Below, piece after piece: positions 33,166 to 40,730 of a stretch of DNA of 40,730 nucleotides. The notes under the pieces are model-generated. The model was given only the letters and a program-made list of their open reading frames with translations, was not told the DNA's origin and did not search any database. Location: assembly GCA_905234735.1 (NCBI GenBank), contig CAJOJA010000023.1:1-40730 (forward strand). Direction: 5' to 3'. Position 1 is the first letter of the stretch. Each line of letters starts with the position of its first letter. The translations under genes were made by a program, and so were the position numbers. This stretch comes from an uncultured Bacteroidaceae bacterium. Its GTDB lineage: Bacteria > Bacteroidota > Bacteroidia > Bacteroidales > Bacteroidaceae.

Positions 33166-36045
33166 TTATTTAACGAGAATCTTCTTGCCTTCCCGAATAT
33201 ATAGGCCACGGATGGGTCGTTCCACACGGCGGCCGCTCAGGTCGTAGATTTCATCCTTCATTCTTAATCCTTCATTCTTAATCTCCCCGATGTCTGTTCC
33301 TCCCTCGCCGATGGTGAAGTCAGAGACACGGTTGAGCATGGTGTTCAGGGCGCGCACGTCGGTGGCCGACAGTTCACGGTTGTATATCATCACGTCGTCG
33401 AAGTAGCAGTCTGCCGATCCCGCTGTGCCTCCCATGCCCAGGTAGAAGTAGCGCATCTTTGTCAGTTGTTCCACCACTGCATCTACGGGCAGGTTGCGTG
33501 CGGTGACGGTGCCCGCATTGGTCGTAATCTTATGCAGGGACCTGGACGTTCCGTTGATGTATAGACGTACGCCGTTGGTCGGTCCCATGGTGAGGGTCAC
33601 CACCGTCCACTTTCCGACGGGTATGTCGTTGTAGGTGCCCGATTCAGGGCTGTTGATGTCGAACCACGTGTCGGCATTGTCGTCGAAACGCAGGTAGGAG
33701 TTTCCCGTCAGGAACAGACGTGCTCCGTTGGCTGTAGCCGTTGTGCCGTTGAAGAATCCCCACAGGGCGTCCTCCGTGTTCTCGTCGGTGCGCTTCACCC
33801 ACAGGCTTACGCTGAAGCCCTCCAGGTCGGTCTTGTCCAGCAGAGGGTTGGGCATACGGGTGAAGGAGTTCTTGCCCTTGTCGCCCTGCCATTGGTGGAG
33901 CACCTTGCCGAAGCGGTCATAGTCGTCGGTCAGCACCGACTTTGTACCTGTCGAACCCAGCACGGTGCGCTCCGTCACGTCGTAGGCATTGTAGCAGGGG
34001 TTCTGGTTCATGTCGTAGTAGGCCAGCAGTCCGCCCAGGTAGTCGCCGTCGGGGATGATGCGTTGCTGTGCCTTCACGTTGTAGCTCTGTTCCCAGTACC
34101 AGTCGCCGCACTCCAGCCGGCCCGTCAGTGTGACGGGTGTCACCTCTTCGCGCGGGTTGTACTTTCCCGTTTCGCTGATGACGTCGGGTTCCGACGAGGT
34201 CCACGTCAGCGTGGTGTTCTCCACGGGGGTATACATCAGGCTCAGGTTTTGGTTATACGTTCCGCCCTCGCGTACGGGTATGGAGTTGTCGACGTAGTTG
34301 CGGGCTATGGCATACTTGGGCATGAGTTTGTAGCCCCATACCGGCACACCGTTTGCGGCCATTGCCGAGAAGGCCAGTGCTTCCATCGGGGTCGTCTTGT
34401 AGTTTTGTGTTGTGGCACCGTTGACGTGCTGGAGCATGAAGACGCCGTTGTACGTCGTTGATCCCAGTTTCAGGGTCAGGTAGCCCGTACCCTGCTTCAG
34501 GCTCCAGGTTCCCGACTGTGCTCCCCGGACCTTGCCGTCCGCCGTCAGAGTCAGCGTAGTGGGGATGACCTCCTCGTAGTTGCCCTGGTCCTGTCCGTAG
34601 GGTAGGAGCATGAAGTGGTAGTCGCCAGCTATTTCATCGGCCGTGAAGGGGCATCCCGTCTTCAGATCCTCGTCGGTCAGGGTCTCGCCGCGATAGCAGA
34701 ACGGGGCGCAGACGAGCCAGTCTTTCTCGTTCAGGAACAGTTGGTGCGTGCGCACCTGATGGCCGATGGTACCGTCGTTGAACTTCGTGTGGTAGACCAC
34801 GAACGTGCGTCCTTCGTCGTCTTGGCAGGCCGAGTTGTGCCCCTGCGAGCGTTCGCCCACGTTCTGGTTGCCCCAGTGGTTGTAGGCGGCCATCAGGCGG
34901 GTGCCTCGGTTGTCGGTGGCGCCATAACCGAAGTTCAGCACCCAGCGGTCGCGGAAGAGGGCCGACTTGCCTGTTGCGTCGGTGTAGGGGCCATCGGGAT
35001 TCTGCGAGCGGAAGACGCGCATCTCGTAGCCGCCCTCACGGCCTCCGTCAGCATTGAATCCGCCCGGAGCAAATCCGCCGTAGCTCATGAACAGGTAGTA
35101 GTACTGGCCGATGTGCTGTATGTAGGGCCCCTCGCCGCTGACGTAGTGGCCGCCTGCAATCTTCTTGCCAAAGTAGGGGTCGCTCGTGAAGTTGGCACCC
35201 TGGCTGTCGAAGTCCGAGGTGTAGGTGTAGGTATAGTCGCGCAGGCCCGTCTCTTTGTCCAGTCGGAGCATGAAGATGCCGCCGCTCCACGAGCCGTAGG
35301 CCAGCCACAGTTCACCCTCTTCGTCGAAGAAGGCGCAGGGGTCGATGCAGTTGGGCCAGTAGGTACCCCACGAACCCCTTTGGTTGTAGCGTGCCGGCAG
35401 GCTGCTGACATTGCCCATAGCCATCGCCATGTCGGTGTCTTTGTAACTGGGGGCCCCCGATTCTCCGTTGAAGCCGCCCATCACCACAGGCCCCTGATAG
35501 GTGAAAGGCCCCGTAGCCGAAGGTGCTGTGAGTAGGATGATGACACTGGCCCAGCGGTCGCCGTTCAGGCTAAGGTACATGCACCATTTCTGCATTGTCT
35601 CGTTCCAGACGATGTCGGGCGCCCACATGTTGCCGTTCACCCATGTTTCCTTGTTCTCGGCGTACCACGAGCACCAAGCCTCGGCATCCACCTGAGGGAA
35701 ATCCACCATCTCGCCCTTGTAGTTCTTTGCCTGCTCCACAGCCTGTTCGTTAAAGGCCGTGGCAAAGCCGCATCGTGTGCCATTGGGCTTGGCAAAGGTC
35801 TGGTTCGTGGCCGACAGTCCTTTGTAGGTTATCAGGTCCTGGCTCGAAGCCACGCCCAGATGTGAACCCCAGATGTAGAACTTACCGTCGCGATGGACCA
35901 CCGACGGGTCGTGGATACTCACTACTGAGCCGGCCGACTCCGTGGTCATTGTTTTCATCTCGCTCGCAGTCAGTTGGTTCTGAGCCGTCACGGTCTGTGA
36001 CATGAGCAACAGTATTGCCGTTAGGCCTTTCAGATATATTCTCAT
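33166..36045 (-). CDS. GH43 arabinanase-like glycosidase with LamG domain and T9SS-type tail
   Basis: A 959-residue exported enzyme: signal peptide, then a five-blade GH43 propeller (residues about 40-460) with the general-base Asp in SIHDPSVVHRDGKFYIWGSH, the pKa-tuning Asp in NCIDPCAFFDEEGELWLAYG and the general-acid Glu in SGEGPYIQHIGQYYYLF. A beta-barrel GH43 C-terminal domain (about 480-600), an Ig-like segment (LTWTSSEPDVIS) and a LamG/concanavalin-like domain (FSVSLWVKRTDENTEDALWG) follow. It ends YDLSGRRVE...GLYIREGKKILVK. An endo-arabinanase activity is likely but not certain, since GH43 also includes xylosidases. A clear promoter precedes it; its stop lies only 25 nt before the Fe-S operon. 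Confidence 0.93.
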   Translation of the reverse strand: MRIYLKGLTAILLLMSQTVTAQNQLTASEMKTMTTESAGSVVSIHDPSVVHRDGKFYIWGSHLGVASSQDLITYKGLSATNQTFAKPNGTRCGFATAFNEQAVEQAKNYKGEMVDFPQVDAEAWCSWYAENKETWVNGNMWAPDIVWNETMQKWCMYLSLNGDRWASVIILLTAPSATGPFTYQGPVVMGGFNGESGAPSYKDTDMAMAMGNVSSLPARYNQRGSWGTYWPNCIDPCAFFDEEGELWLAYGSWSGGIFMLRLDKETGLRDYTYTYTSDFDSQGANFTSDPYFGKKIAGGHYVSGEGPYIQHIGQYYYLFMSYGGFAPGGFNADGGREGGYEMRVFRSQNPDGPYTDATGKSALFRDRWVLNFGYGATDNRGTRLMAAYNHWGNQNVGERSQGHNSACQDDEGRTFVVYHTKFNDGTIGHQVRTHQLFLNEKDWLVCAPFCYRGETLTDEDLKTGCPFTADEIAGDYHFMLLPYGQDQGNYEEVIPTTLTLTADGKVRGAQSGTWSLKQGTGYLTLKLGSTTYNGVFMLQHVNGATTQNYKTTPMEALAFSAMAANGVPVWGYKLMPKYAIARNYVDNSIPVREGGTYNQNLSLMYTPVENTTLTWTSSEPDVISETGKYNPREEVTPVTLTGRLECGDWYWEQSYNVKAQQRIIPDGDYLGGLLAYYDMNQNPCYNAYDVTERTVLGSTGTKSVLTDDYDRFGKVLHQWQGDKGKNSFTRMPNPLLDKTDLEGFSVSLWVKRTDENTEDALWGFFNGTTATANGARLFLTGNSYLRFDDNADTWFDINSPESGTYNDIPVGKWTVVTLTMGPTNGVRLYINGTSRSLHKITTNAGTVTARNLPVDAVVEQLTKMRYFYLGMGGTAGSADCYFDDVMIYNRELSATDVRALNTMLNRVSDFTIGEGGTDIGEIKNEGLRMKDEIYDLSGRRVERPIRGLYIREGKKILVK
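33255..33282. repeat. Perfect 14-mer pair inside the GH43 coding sequence
   Basis: CCTTCATTCTTAAT occurs twice without change, translated on the minus strand as IKNEGLRMKDE, just before the sorting tail. Confidence 0.92.
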
Positions 36046-36081
36046 TGTCCTATTTATTTGTTAATAAGGTATATTACGGGA

Positions 36082-36113
36082 CAAAAATACAAAGAATTTA
36101 TGACATTTGCAAA
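36082..36113 (-). promoter_or_regulatory. Promoter of the GH43 gene
   Basis: On the minus strand TTTG (36113 to 36110), a 20-nt spacer and TATTTTTG (36089 to 36082) match the Bacteroidetes consensus perfectly, 37 nt before the start codon. Confidence 0.82.
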
Positions 36114-36120
36114 AGTTTTC

Positions 36121-36314
36121 TGCAAGATTCGCCATACCTTTTTGCATGGTTCGCCGGATATTCTTGCAAGGTTCACGAAGGAAAGTTCCGCCATCGGCGA
36201 TGAACGGCCGTACATCGACGATGGATGTACGGACACCGACGATGGATGTACGGACGTCGGCGGTGGCGGAACTTTCCTTCACGAACCTTGCAACTTGTCG
36301 TCACGAACCTTGCA
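36121..36314. repeat. Inverted array: three 22-mers, four 21-mers, two inverted 22-mers
   Basis: Left side: 22-nt units at 36121, 36143 and 36165, each beginning TGCAAGGTTCRC or a near variant. Centre: exactly 84 nt = four 21-nt units (36187-36270) sharing the core CGACGATGGATGTACGGA. Right side: two 22-nt units (36271-36292, 36293-36314) in inverted orientation. Unit L3 and the first right-hand unit, extended into the centre, form a 28-nt near-perfect inverted repeat (36166-36193 with 36264-36291). It separates the divergent GH43 and hsdM promoters. Open frames across it (such as 36058-36348 plus) are only a by-product. Confidence 0.9.
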
Positions 36315-36395
36315 ATTTACCCTGCTTATATCGTCTCATTGGCTTTAGGTCTCATTGTTTTTGGCCCGCAGTCTTCTCACATTTTTGTGTATTTA

Positions 36396-36427
36396 TTTGC
36401 TTTCTCCAAAAACCTTTGCTATATTTG
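36396..36427 (+). promoter_or_regulatory. Promoter of the type I restriction-modification operon
   Basis: TTTG (36396-36399), 20 nt and TATATTTG (36420-36427): an exact consensus match. The hsdM start is 106 nt downstream, leaving a leader of about 100 nt. Confidence 0.82.
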
Positions 36428-36532
36428 TACTGTCAATAGCCAAGATTCGGGGCCTCTGTGATTCCAGCTGACGGCAATGGCAAACATCATGGACATAGGC
36501 ATTTCAATGACAATTGTAGATACAGGAATAAA

Positions 36533-38341
36533 ATGATAAATATTCGCAAACTCGAAGCCGAACTTTGGGAGTCGGCGGATCTTTTGAGACAAGGCAGTAA
36601 GCTGACAAGCAGCCAGTATTGTATGCCCGTATTGGCATTGCTTTTCCTACGCTATGCCTATAGTCGCTACAAGATGGTGGAGGCAGAGATCCTGGAGAAC
36701 CGTCCAAGTCGTGGTGGGCGTGTAATGCCCATAGAGGCCAGCGACTTCGCTGCCAAGAGTGCGCTCTATCTGCCCCGCGAGGCACAGTTCGACTATTTGG
36801 TGAATCTGCCCGACAACATCATCGATGCCCATCTGAAGACCAAGGGCGGGCAGGATATCAACTCGTTGGGAGAGGCCGTGAACAATGCCATGCAGTTGGT
36901 GGAAGACCAAAGCGAACAACTGACAGGCGTGCTGCCTAAGACCTATACGATGTTTGCCGATGACCTCCTGCGCGAGCTGCTTCGCATCTTCAACAACAAG
37001 ACCATCGACGAGGTGGGTGGCGACATCATCGGGCGAATCTATGAATACTTCCTCTCCAAGTTTGCCAAGGCCGTAGCCTCCGACGACGGTGTGTTCTTCA
37101 CGCCCAAGTCGTTGGTAAAGATGCTCGTCAATGTACTTGAACCCACGCAAGGCATCATGCTAGACCCCGCCTGCGGTTCGGGAGGCATGTTCGTGCAAAC
37201 TGGCGATTTTGTGAATCAGGCCGGACTGAATGCCAACACCAGCATGACCTTCTTCGGACAGGAGAAGGTGGAATACAACGCCCAGCTCTGTCTGATGAAT
37301 ATGGCCGTGCATGGGTTGAACGGAAAGATTATCTCTGGCGACGAAGCCAACTCCTTCTACCACGATGCCCACAATCTGGCTGGCAAGTGCGACTATGTGA
37401 TGGCAAATCCTCCTTTCAATGTCGATAAGGTGAAAGCAGAGTCCGCTTCTGCGGCAGGTCGCCTACCCTTCGGATTGCCGGGTGTAAATGCCAAGACCAA
37501 GGAAGTGGGCAATGCCAACTATCTTTGGATTAGCTATTTCTATGCTTATCTGAACGACCACGGACGCGCCGGCTTCGTAATGGCCAGCTCGGCTACTGAC
37601 AGTGCCAACAAGGACCGTGATATCCGCGAAAAACTGGTGCGAACGGGCGATGTGGATGTGATGGTGAGTGTAGGGAACAACTTCTTCTATACCCTCTCCC
37701 TGCCCTGTTCATTGTGGTTCTTCGACAGGAACAAGAACACAGACATCCGTGACAAAGTGCTCTTTATCGATGCCCGCAACTATTACACAGTAGTTGACCG
37801 CACACTGAACGAATGGACGGAATGGCAACTTAGGAACCTGCAAGCCATCGTGCATTTGTATCGGGGAGAGAAGGATAAGTACCAACAGCTTGTGAAAGAC
37901 TATGATAAGGCGTTGAAAGGCCAAACTATCGGAAGTCTTGAGACTGCACTTCAGAAGCAAAAGACTGAGGCGAAGCAACTCATTGCCGATGCCCAGCGCA
38001 AGGACAAGAAACGCATCGAGGCAGAGCAGAATGCCCTCATTGCCGAGTTGGAAGACGTGCTTGAAACTGCCCGCCAGCGTGAATGGCTCGTTTCAAAGTT
38101 TGGCGAGGAAGGCACCTACCAAGATGTCCTTGGCCTTTGTAAGATTGCCACTATTCAGGAGATAGAGGAAAAGAACTACTCGCTTACCCCTGGTGCTTAC
38201 GTCGGTGTAGCCGAACAGGAAGACGACGGAGTAGATTTCCACGAGCGCATGACGGAGATTCATGCCGAATTGGCACAACTCAGTCAGGAGGCAAACGTTC
38301 TGATGGACGAGATACAAAAGGCGTGGGAGGAGCTGAAATGA
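36533..38341 (+). CDS. hsdM: Type I restriction-modification methyltransferase subunit HsdM
   Basis: A 602-residue N6-adenine methyltransferase subunit. The start at ATG 36533 gives the usual N-terminal helical domain ([18 protein letters not shown]); an in-frame ATG 75 nt upstream adds residues unlike the family. Motif I is [10 protein letters not shown] (211-220) and the catalytic motif IV is NPPF (292-295). A coiled-coil region (about 470-530, [20 protein letters not shown]) contacts HsdS. The C-terminus ([20 protein letters not shown]) is typical. It overlaps the next gene by 4 nt (ATGA). No hsdR is in the window; it may lie to the right. Confidence 0.96.
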   Translation: MINIRKLEAELWESADLLRQGSKLTSSQYCMPVLALLFLRYAYSRYKMVEAEILENRPSRGGRVMPIEASDFAAKSALYLPREAQFDYLVNLPDNIIDAHLKTKGGQDINSLGEAVNNAMQLVEDQSEQLTGVLPKTYTMFADDLLRELLRIFNNKTIDEVGGDIIGRIYEYFLSKFAKAVASDDGVFFTPKSLVKMLVNVLEPTQGIMLDPACGSGGMFVQTGDFVNQAGLNANTSMTFFGQEKVEYNAQLCLMNMAVHGLNGKIISGDEANSFYHDAHNLAGKCDYVMANPPFNVDKVKAESASAAGRLPFGLPGVNAKTKEVGNANYLWISYFYAYLNDHGRAGFVMASSATDSANKDRDIREKLVRTGDVDVMVSVGNNFFYTLSLPCSLWFFDRNKNTDIRDKVLFIDARNYYTVVDRTLNEWTEWQLRNLQAIVHLYRGEKDKYQQLVKDYDKALKGQTIGSLETALQKQKTEAKQLIADAQRKDKKRIEAEQNALIAELEDVLETARQREWLVSKFGEEGTYQDVLGLCKIATIQEIEEKNYSLTPGAYVGVAEQEDDGVDFHERMTEIHAELAQLSQEANVLMDEIQKAWEELK

Positions 38342-39221
38342 ACAAGAAATCCATCAGATTCTTCAATGACCGCGAAGTGCGTGCCGTATGGGACGAGGAA
38401 CACAGCAAATGGTGGTTCTCTGCCACAGATATCAACGACGAGGACGATTATGTGAAGGCCGGTAATTACTGGCGATGGTTAAAAAAGAAGCTAAATACAG
38501 AAGGAATTCAACTCGTGAGTGTCACTCACGACTTCAAATTCCAAGCTCCTGATGGTAAGCAGCGTGCTACAGATGCGCTCGATGCCGATTGTGTACAGAC
38601 GCTCGCCAAGAACTACCCGAACAACCGCGCCCGAAAGTTTCTTGATTGGTTCATCTATAGTGATAATAGTATTGACGGGCAGAGTAAGAAAAAGGCCTAC
38701 ACACTCATTGAAAGCGGATTGTTGGATAGTATGGAACCTGGAACGGTGAAGTGTTTGCAGCAAATTCACGCATATCTGTTTGGCGGTCTCTACGACTTTG
38801 CCGGACAGATTCGTCAAAAAACCATTTGGAAAGATGGTACAATGTTCTGTCGTGCAGAATATCTGATGCAGAATCTGAGGCTAATAGAAGCGATGCCAGA
38901 AACCACTTTCGATGAAATCGTCAACAAATATGTAGAGATGAACGTTGCCCATCCGTTTATGGAAGGTAACGGACCGACTTGATATTCAAGAAGCAGTTGA
39001 AGCTATGTGTCGATTGGAGTAAGATAGATAAGAAAGCATATTTATCGGCAATGAAGCAGAGCACAACGGATGCTCGTGCCATTAAATTGTTGCTTCAGGG
39101 GGCTATGACTGACCGCATTGATGACCGCGAAATCTTCATGAAAGGCATCGACTATTCCTACTACTACGAGCAAGAAGACGGCGCAGAGGTGGTTGACGAA
39201 GGAAAGGAGGAAGAGGTATGA
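38338..39221 (+). pseudogene. Fic-family AMPylase gene broken at the catalytic motif
   Basis: The first frame (38338-38982, 214 residues) has a short N-terminal domain ([20 protein letters not shown]) and then a Fic core ([39 protein letters not shown]). The Fic motif should read HPFxEGNGRxxR but runs [14 protein letters not shown]. The rest of the protein continues in another frame from 38976 ([20 protein letters not shown] to GKEEEV, stop at 39221). Family members have about seven residues (RxTRIWL) between GNG and DLI; here only two bases remain, consistent with a 19-nt deletion. It overlaps hsdM and hsdS by 4 nt each. Catalytically dead unless corrected. Confidence 0.85.
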
Positions 39222-40432
39222 GTGAGTGGAAGAAAGTGAAGTTGGGGGAACTCTATGAAGTTCACAATGGGTTATCCAAAGGACGACAATTCTTCGGAAG
39301 TGGATACCCTTTCCTTACTTTTTCTACTGTATTCAATAACTACTTCCTTCCTAAAGAACTTGATTCTTTGGTGCAGTCCTCAGAGAAGGAACGCGAAGCA
39401 TGTTCTATAAGAAAGGGGGATGTTTTTATAACTCGAACCAGTGAAACTATGGATGAACTTGGTATGAGTTCTGTGGCTCTTCGTGATTATCTCGATGCCA
39501 CTTACAATGGATTCACCAAGCGACTTCGCCCCAAAACTGATGATATTATTCCCGAGTACATAGGATATTATTTACGTTCTCCCAAGTTCAGAGGAAAGTT
39601 TATGGCATTCTCAACAATGACCACACGCGCCAGCCTTGCTAATGGTGATTTGTTGGGAATGGAAGTTGAGTTACCGAGCAAAGAAGAGCAACACCGCATC
39701 GCCACTATCCTCTCTCGCTACGACTCATTGATAGAGAACTATCAGAAGCAGATAAAGCTATTGGAAGAAGCTGCGCAGCGACTCTATAAGGAATGGTTTG
39801 TTGACCTCCACTTCCCTGGACACGAAAACACCAAGATTGTCGATGGTGTGCCTGAGGGGTGGGAGAAGAAGAAAGTTGGTGAAATTGGGAAAGTAATCAC
39901 AGGTAAAACTCCATCTACTGCCAATAAAGAGAATTATGGAGGTCGAATTCCTTTCATTACGATTCCTGACATGCACACAGGCATATATCCAACAAGTTCA
40001 CAGTTCCTTTCAGATTTAGGTGCGAATTCTCAAAGCGCGAAATTTATTCCTGTTAATAGTTTGATGGTTTCTTGTATAGGAACAGCTGGTTTGGTATGCA
40101 TCACAAAAGAGAAATGCCAAACAAATCAACAGATTAATTCATTGGTCCTAAATGATACTTCTTTACTGTACTATTTGTATAATACTTTTCTTTCTTTAAA
40201 GGAGCATCTTAATAACATCGGAAGCAATGGGGCAACAATGACAAATGTGAACAAAACGAAATTCGAAAGTATAGATATTTTGATTCCAACGACCTCAATT
40301 TATTACCTGTACAATGAAGCGGTAAAACAATCATTTATAAGCATTAAAGTGCTTTCCTCTCAAATCCGCCTCCTAACCGAAGCTCGCGACCGCTTGCTTC
40401 CGAAACTGATGAGTGGCGAGATAGCAGTATAA
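39218..40432 (+). CDS. hsdS: Type I restriction-modification specificity subunit HsdS
   Basis: A 404-residue specificity subunit with two target-recognition domains. The first covers residues about 1-155 (WKKVKLGELYEVHNGLSKGR...). A conserved coiled-coil spacer follows (QHRIATILSRYDSLIENYQK then QIKLLEEAAQRLYKEWFVDL). The second covers about 215-375 (GWEKKKVGEIGKVITGKTPS...), then a C-terminal helix (LTEARDRLLPKLMSGEIAV). The two halves set the bipartite DNA site. The second recognition domain is AT-richer than the first, as expected if it was exchanged by recombination. The start overlaps the fic relic (ATGA). Confidence 0.94.
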   Translation: MSEWKKVKLGELYEVHNGLSKGRQFFGSGYPFLTFSTVFNNYFLPKELDSLVQSSEKEREACSIRKGDVFITRTSETMDELGMSSVALRDYLDATYNGFTKRLRPKTDDIIPEYIGYYLRSPKFRGKFMAFSTMTTRASLANGDLLGMEVELPSKEEQHRIATILSRYDSLIENYQKQIKLLEEAAQRLYKEWFVDLHFPGHENTKIVDGVPEGWEKKKVGEIGKVITGKTPSTANKENYGGRIPFITIPDMHTGIYPTSSQFLSDLGANSQSAKFIPVNSLMVSCIGTAGLVCITKEKCQTNQQINSLVLNDTSLLYYLYNTFLSLKEHLNNIGSNGATMTNVNKTKFESIDILIPTTSIYYLYNEAVKQSFISIKVLSSQIRLLTEARDRLLPKLMSGEIAV

Positions 40433-40459
40433 CGTAACGATAAAAATAGAACAAGGAAT

Positions 40460-40730
40460 ATGTATGTACCACCATTTTCAGTAAGTGCTGAGGCTATTAA
40501 TCTGATAGCAGAGATTTCCGCTCAGATAGAACGCTATGCGATCCGACTGGAGCAAGAAGATGGATTGCGACTACGTAAAGTAAACCGCATTAAGACCATC
40601 CACTCTTCGCTGGCCATTGAAGGAAACATGTTGAGTGAGGGCCAGGTGCGCGACATCATTGACGGTAAGAACGTTGTGGCACCTATCAAGGATATTCAGG
40701 AGGTGAAGAATGCTATCAAGACCTATGAGC
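40460..40730 (+). CDS. Fic-family protein, N-terminal part (cut by the window edge)
   Basis: Ninety residues are visible from ATG 40460. The phrase KTIHSSLAIEGNMLSEGQV contains the Fic inhibitory motif S-x-x-x-E-G (Ser50 to Gly55), placing it in the class whose autoinhibitory helix lies N-terminal to the catalytic core. The catalytic HPFxxGNGR motif would lie beyond the window. It is the second fic gene of this restriction-modification operon and starts 27 nt after hsdS. Whether it is intact cannot be judged. Confidence 0.85.
   Translation, partial: MYVPPFSVSAEAINLIAEISAQIERYAIRLEQEDGLRLRKVNRIKTIHSSLAIEGNMLSEGQVRDIIDGKNVVAPIKDIQEVKNAIKTYE

Noticed and set aside
36121..36314. Possible CRISPR array
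   Set aside because: Units are contiguous with no unique spacers, and the two halves are inverted; no cas genes are near.
36058..36461. Several overlapping frames on both strands across the 22-mer/21-mer element
   Set aside because: They merely translate the repeat units in different frames; no start context, and residues repeat with the DNA period.

Overview
The window looks like a chromosomal segment of a gut- or rumen-type Bacteroidales bacterium, most likely Prevotella or a close relative. Four lines of evidence support this. (i) Promoters have the Bacteroidetes form TTTG-N19/20-TAnnTTTG rather than -35/-10 boxes. (ii) Four large secreted proteins end in a short type IX secretion (T9SS) type C-terminus (YDLSGRRV...GLYIxxGKKxVxK), and a PorT-like gene is present. 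(iii) There is a seven-gene Bacteroidetes-style V-type ATPase operon. (iv) Intergenic gaps carry AT-rich heptamer repeats. I cannot assign a species.

Layout, left to right. 1-7.4 kb: three T9SS-type secreted proteins, a RhuM/phospholipase-D-like gene and a small acidic peptide gene. 7.4-8.8 kb: tRNA-Leu(UAG) with a clear promoter and terminator, the PorT-like gene on the minus strand, and a 54-residue 2[4Fe-4S] ferredoxin. 9.0-16.9 kb: an RND efflux operon (adaptor, pump, TolC) followed by a patatin-like phospholipase with a C-terminal barrel. 16.95-20.4 kb: a scar containing pieces of an alpha-amylase gene and of gltB, followed by a PaeR7I/XhoI-like restriction-modification pair. 20.4-29.2 kb: phosphofructokinase, then V-ATPase genes E-DUF2764-A-B-D-I-K, ended by a strong terminator. 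29.2-36.1 kb, minus strand: GH43 glycosidase, membrane Fe-S protein, Tat-lipoprotein aldo/keto reductase, tatA, tatC. 36.1-36.3 kb: a striking inverted array of 22-mers around four 21-mers, lying between two divergent promoters. 36.4-40.7 kb: a type I restriction-modification operon (hsdM, a broken fic gene, hsdS, the start of a second fic gene) that runs off the right edge.

How the parts fit. The V-ATPase proteolipid keeps residues matching the Na+ ligands of the Enterococcus hirae enzyme, so a Na+-pumping enzyme is plausible. tatA and tatC sit directly behind two genes whose products carry twin-arginine motifs, one of them internal to a membrane protein. This looks like a compact export locus for periplasmic Fe-S redox proteins.

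The most unusual pattern is a dispersed set of at least 13 short tandem arrays with an exact 7-nt (or 14-nt) period. They occupy gaps next to start and stop codons and in places run into coding sequence (PorT-like signal peptide, end of the V-ATPase A gene, the tatA/tatC junction, the GH43 C-terminus). I know of no established function for them.
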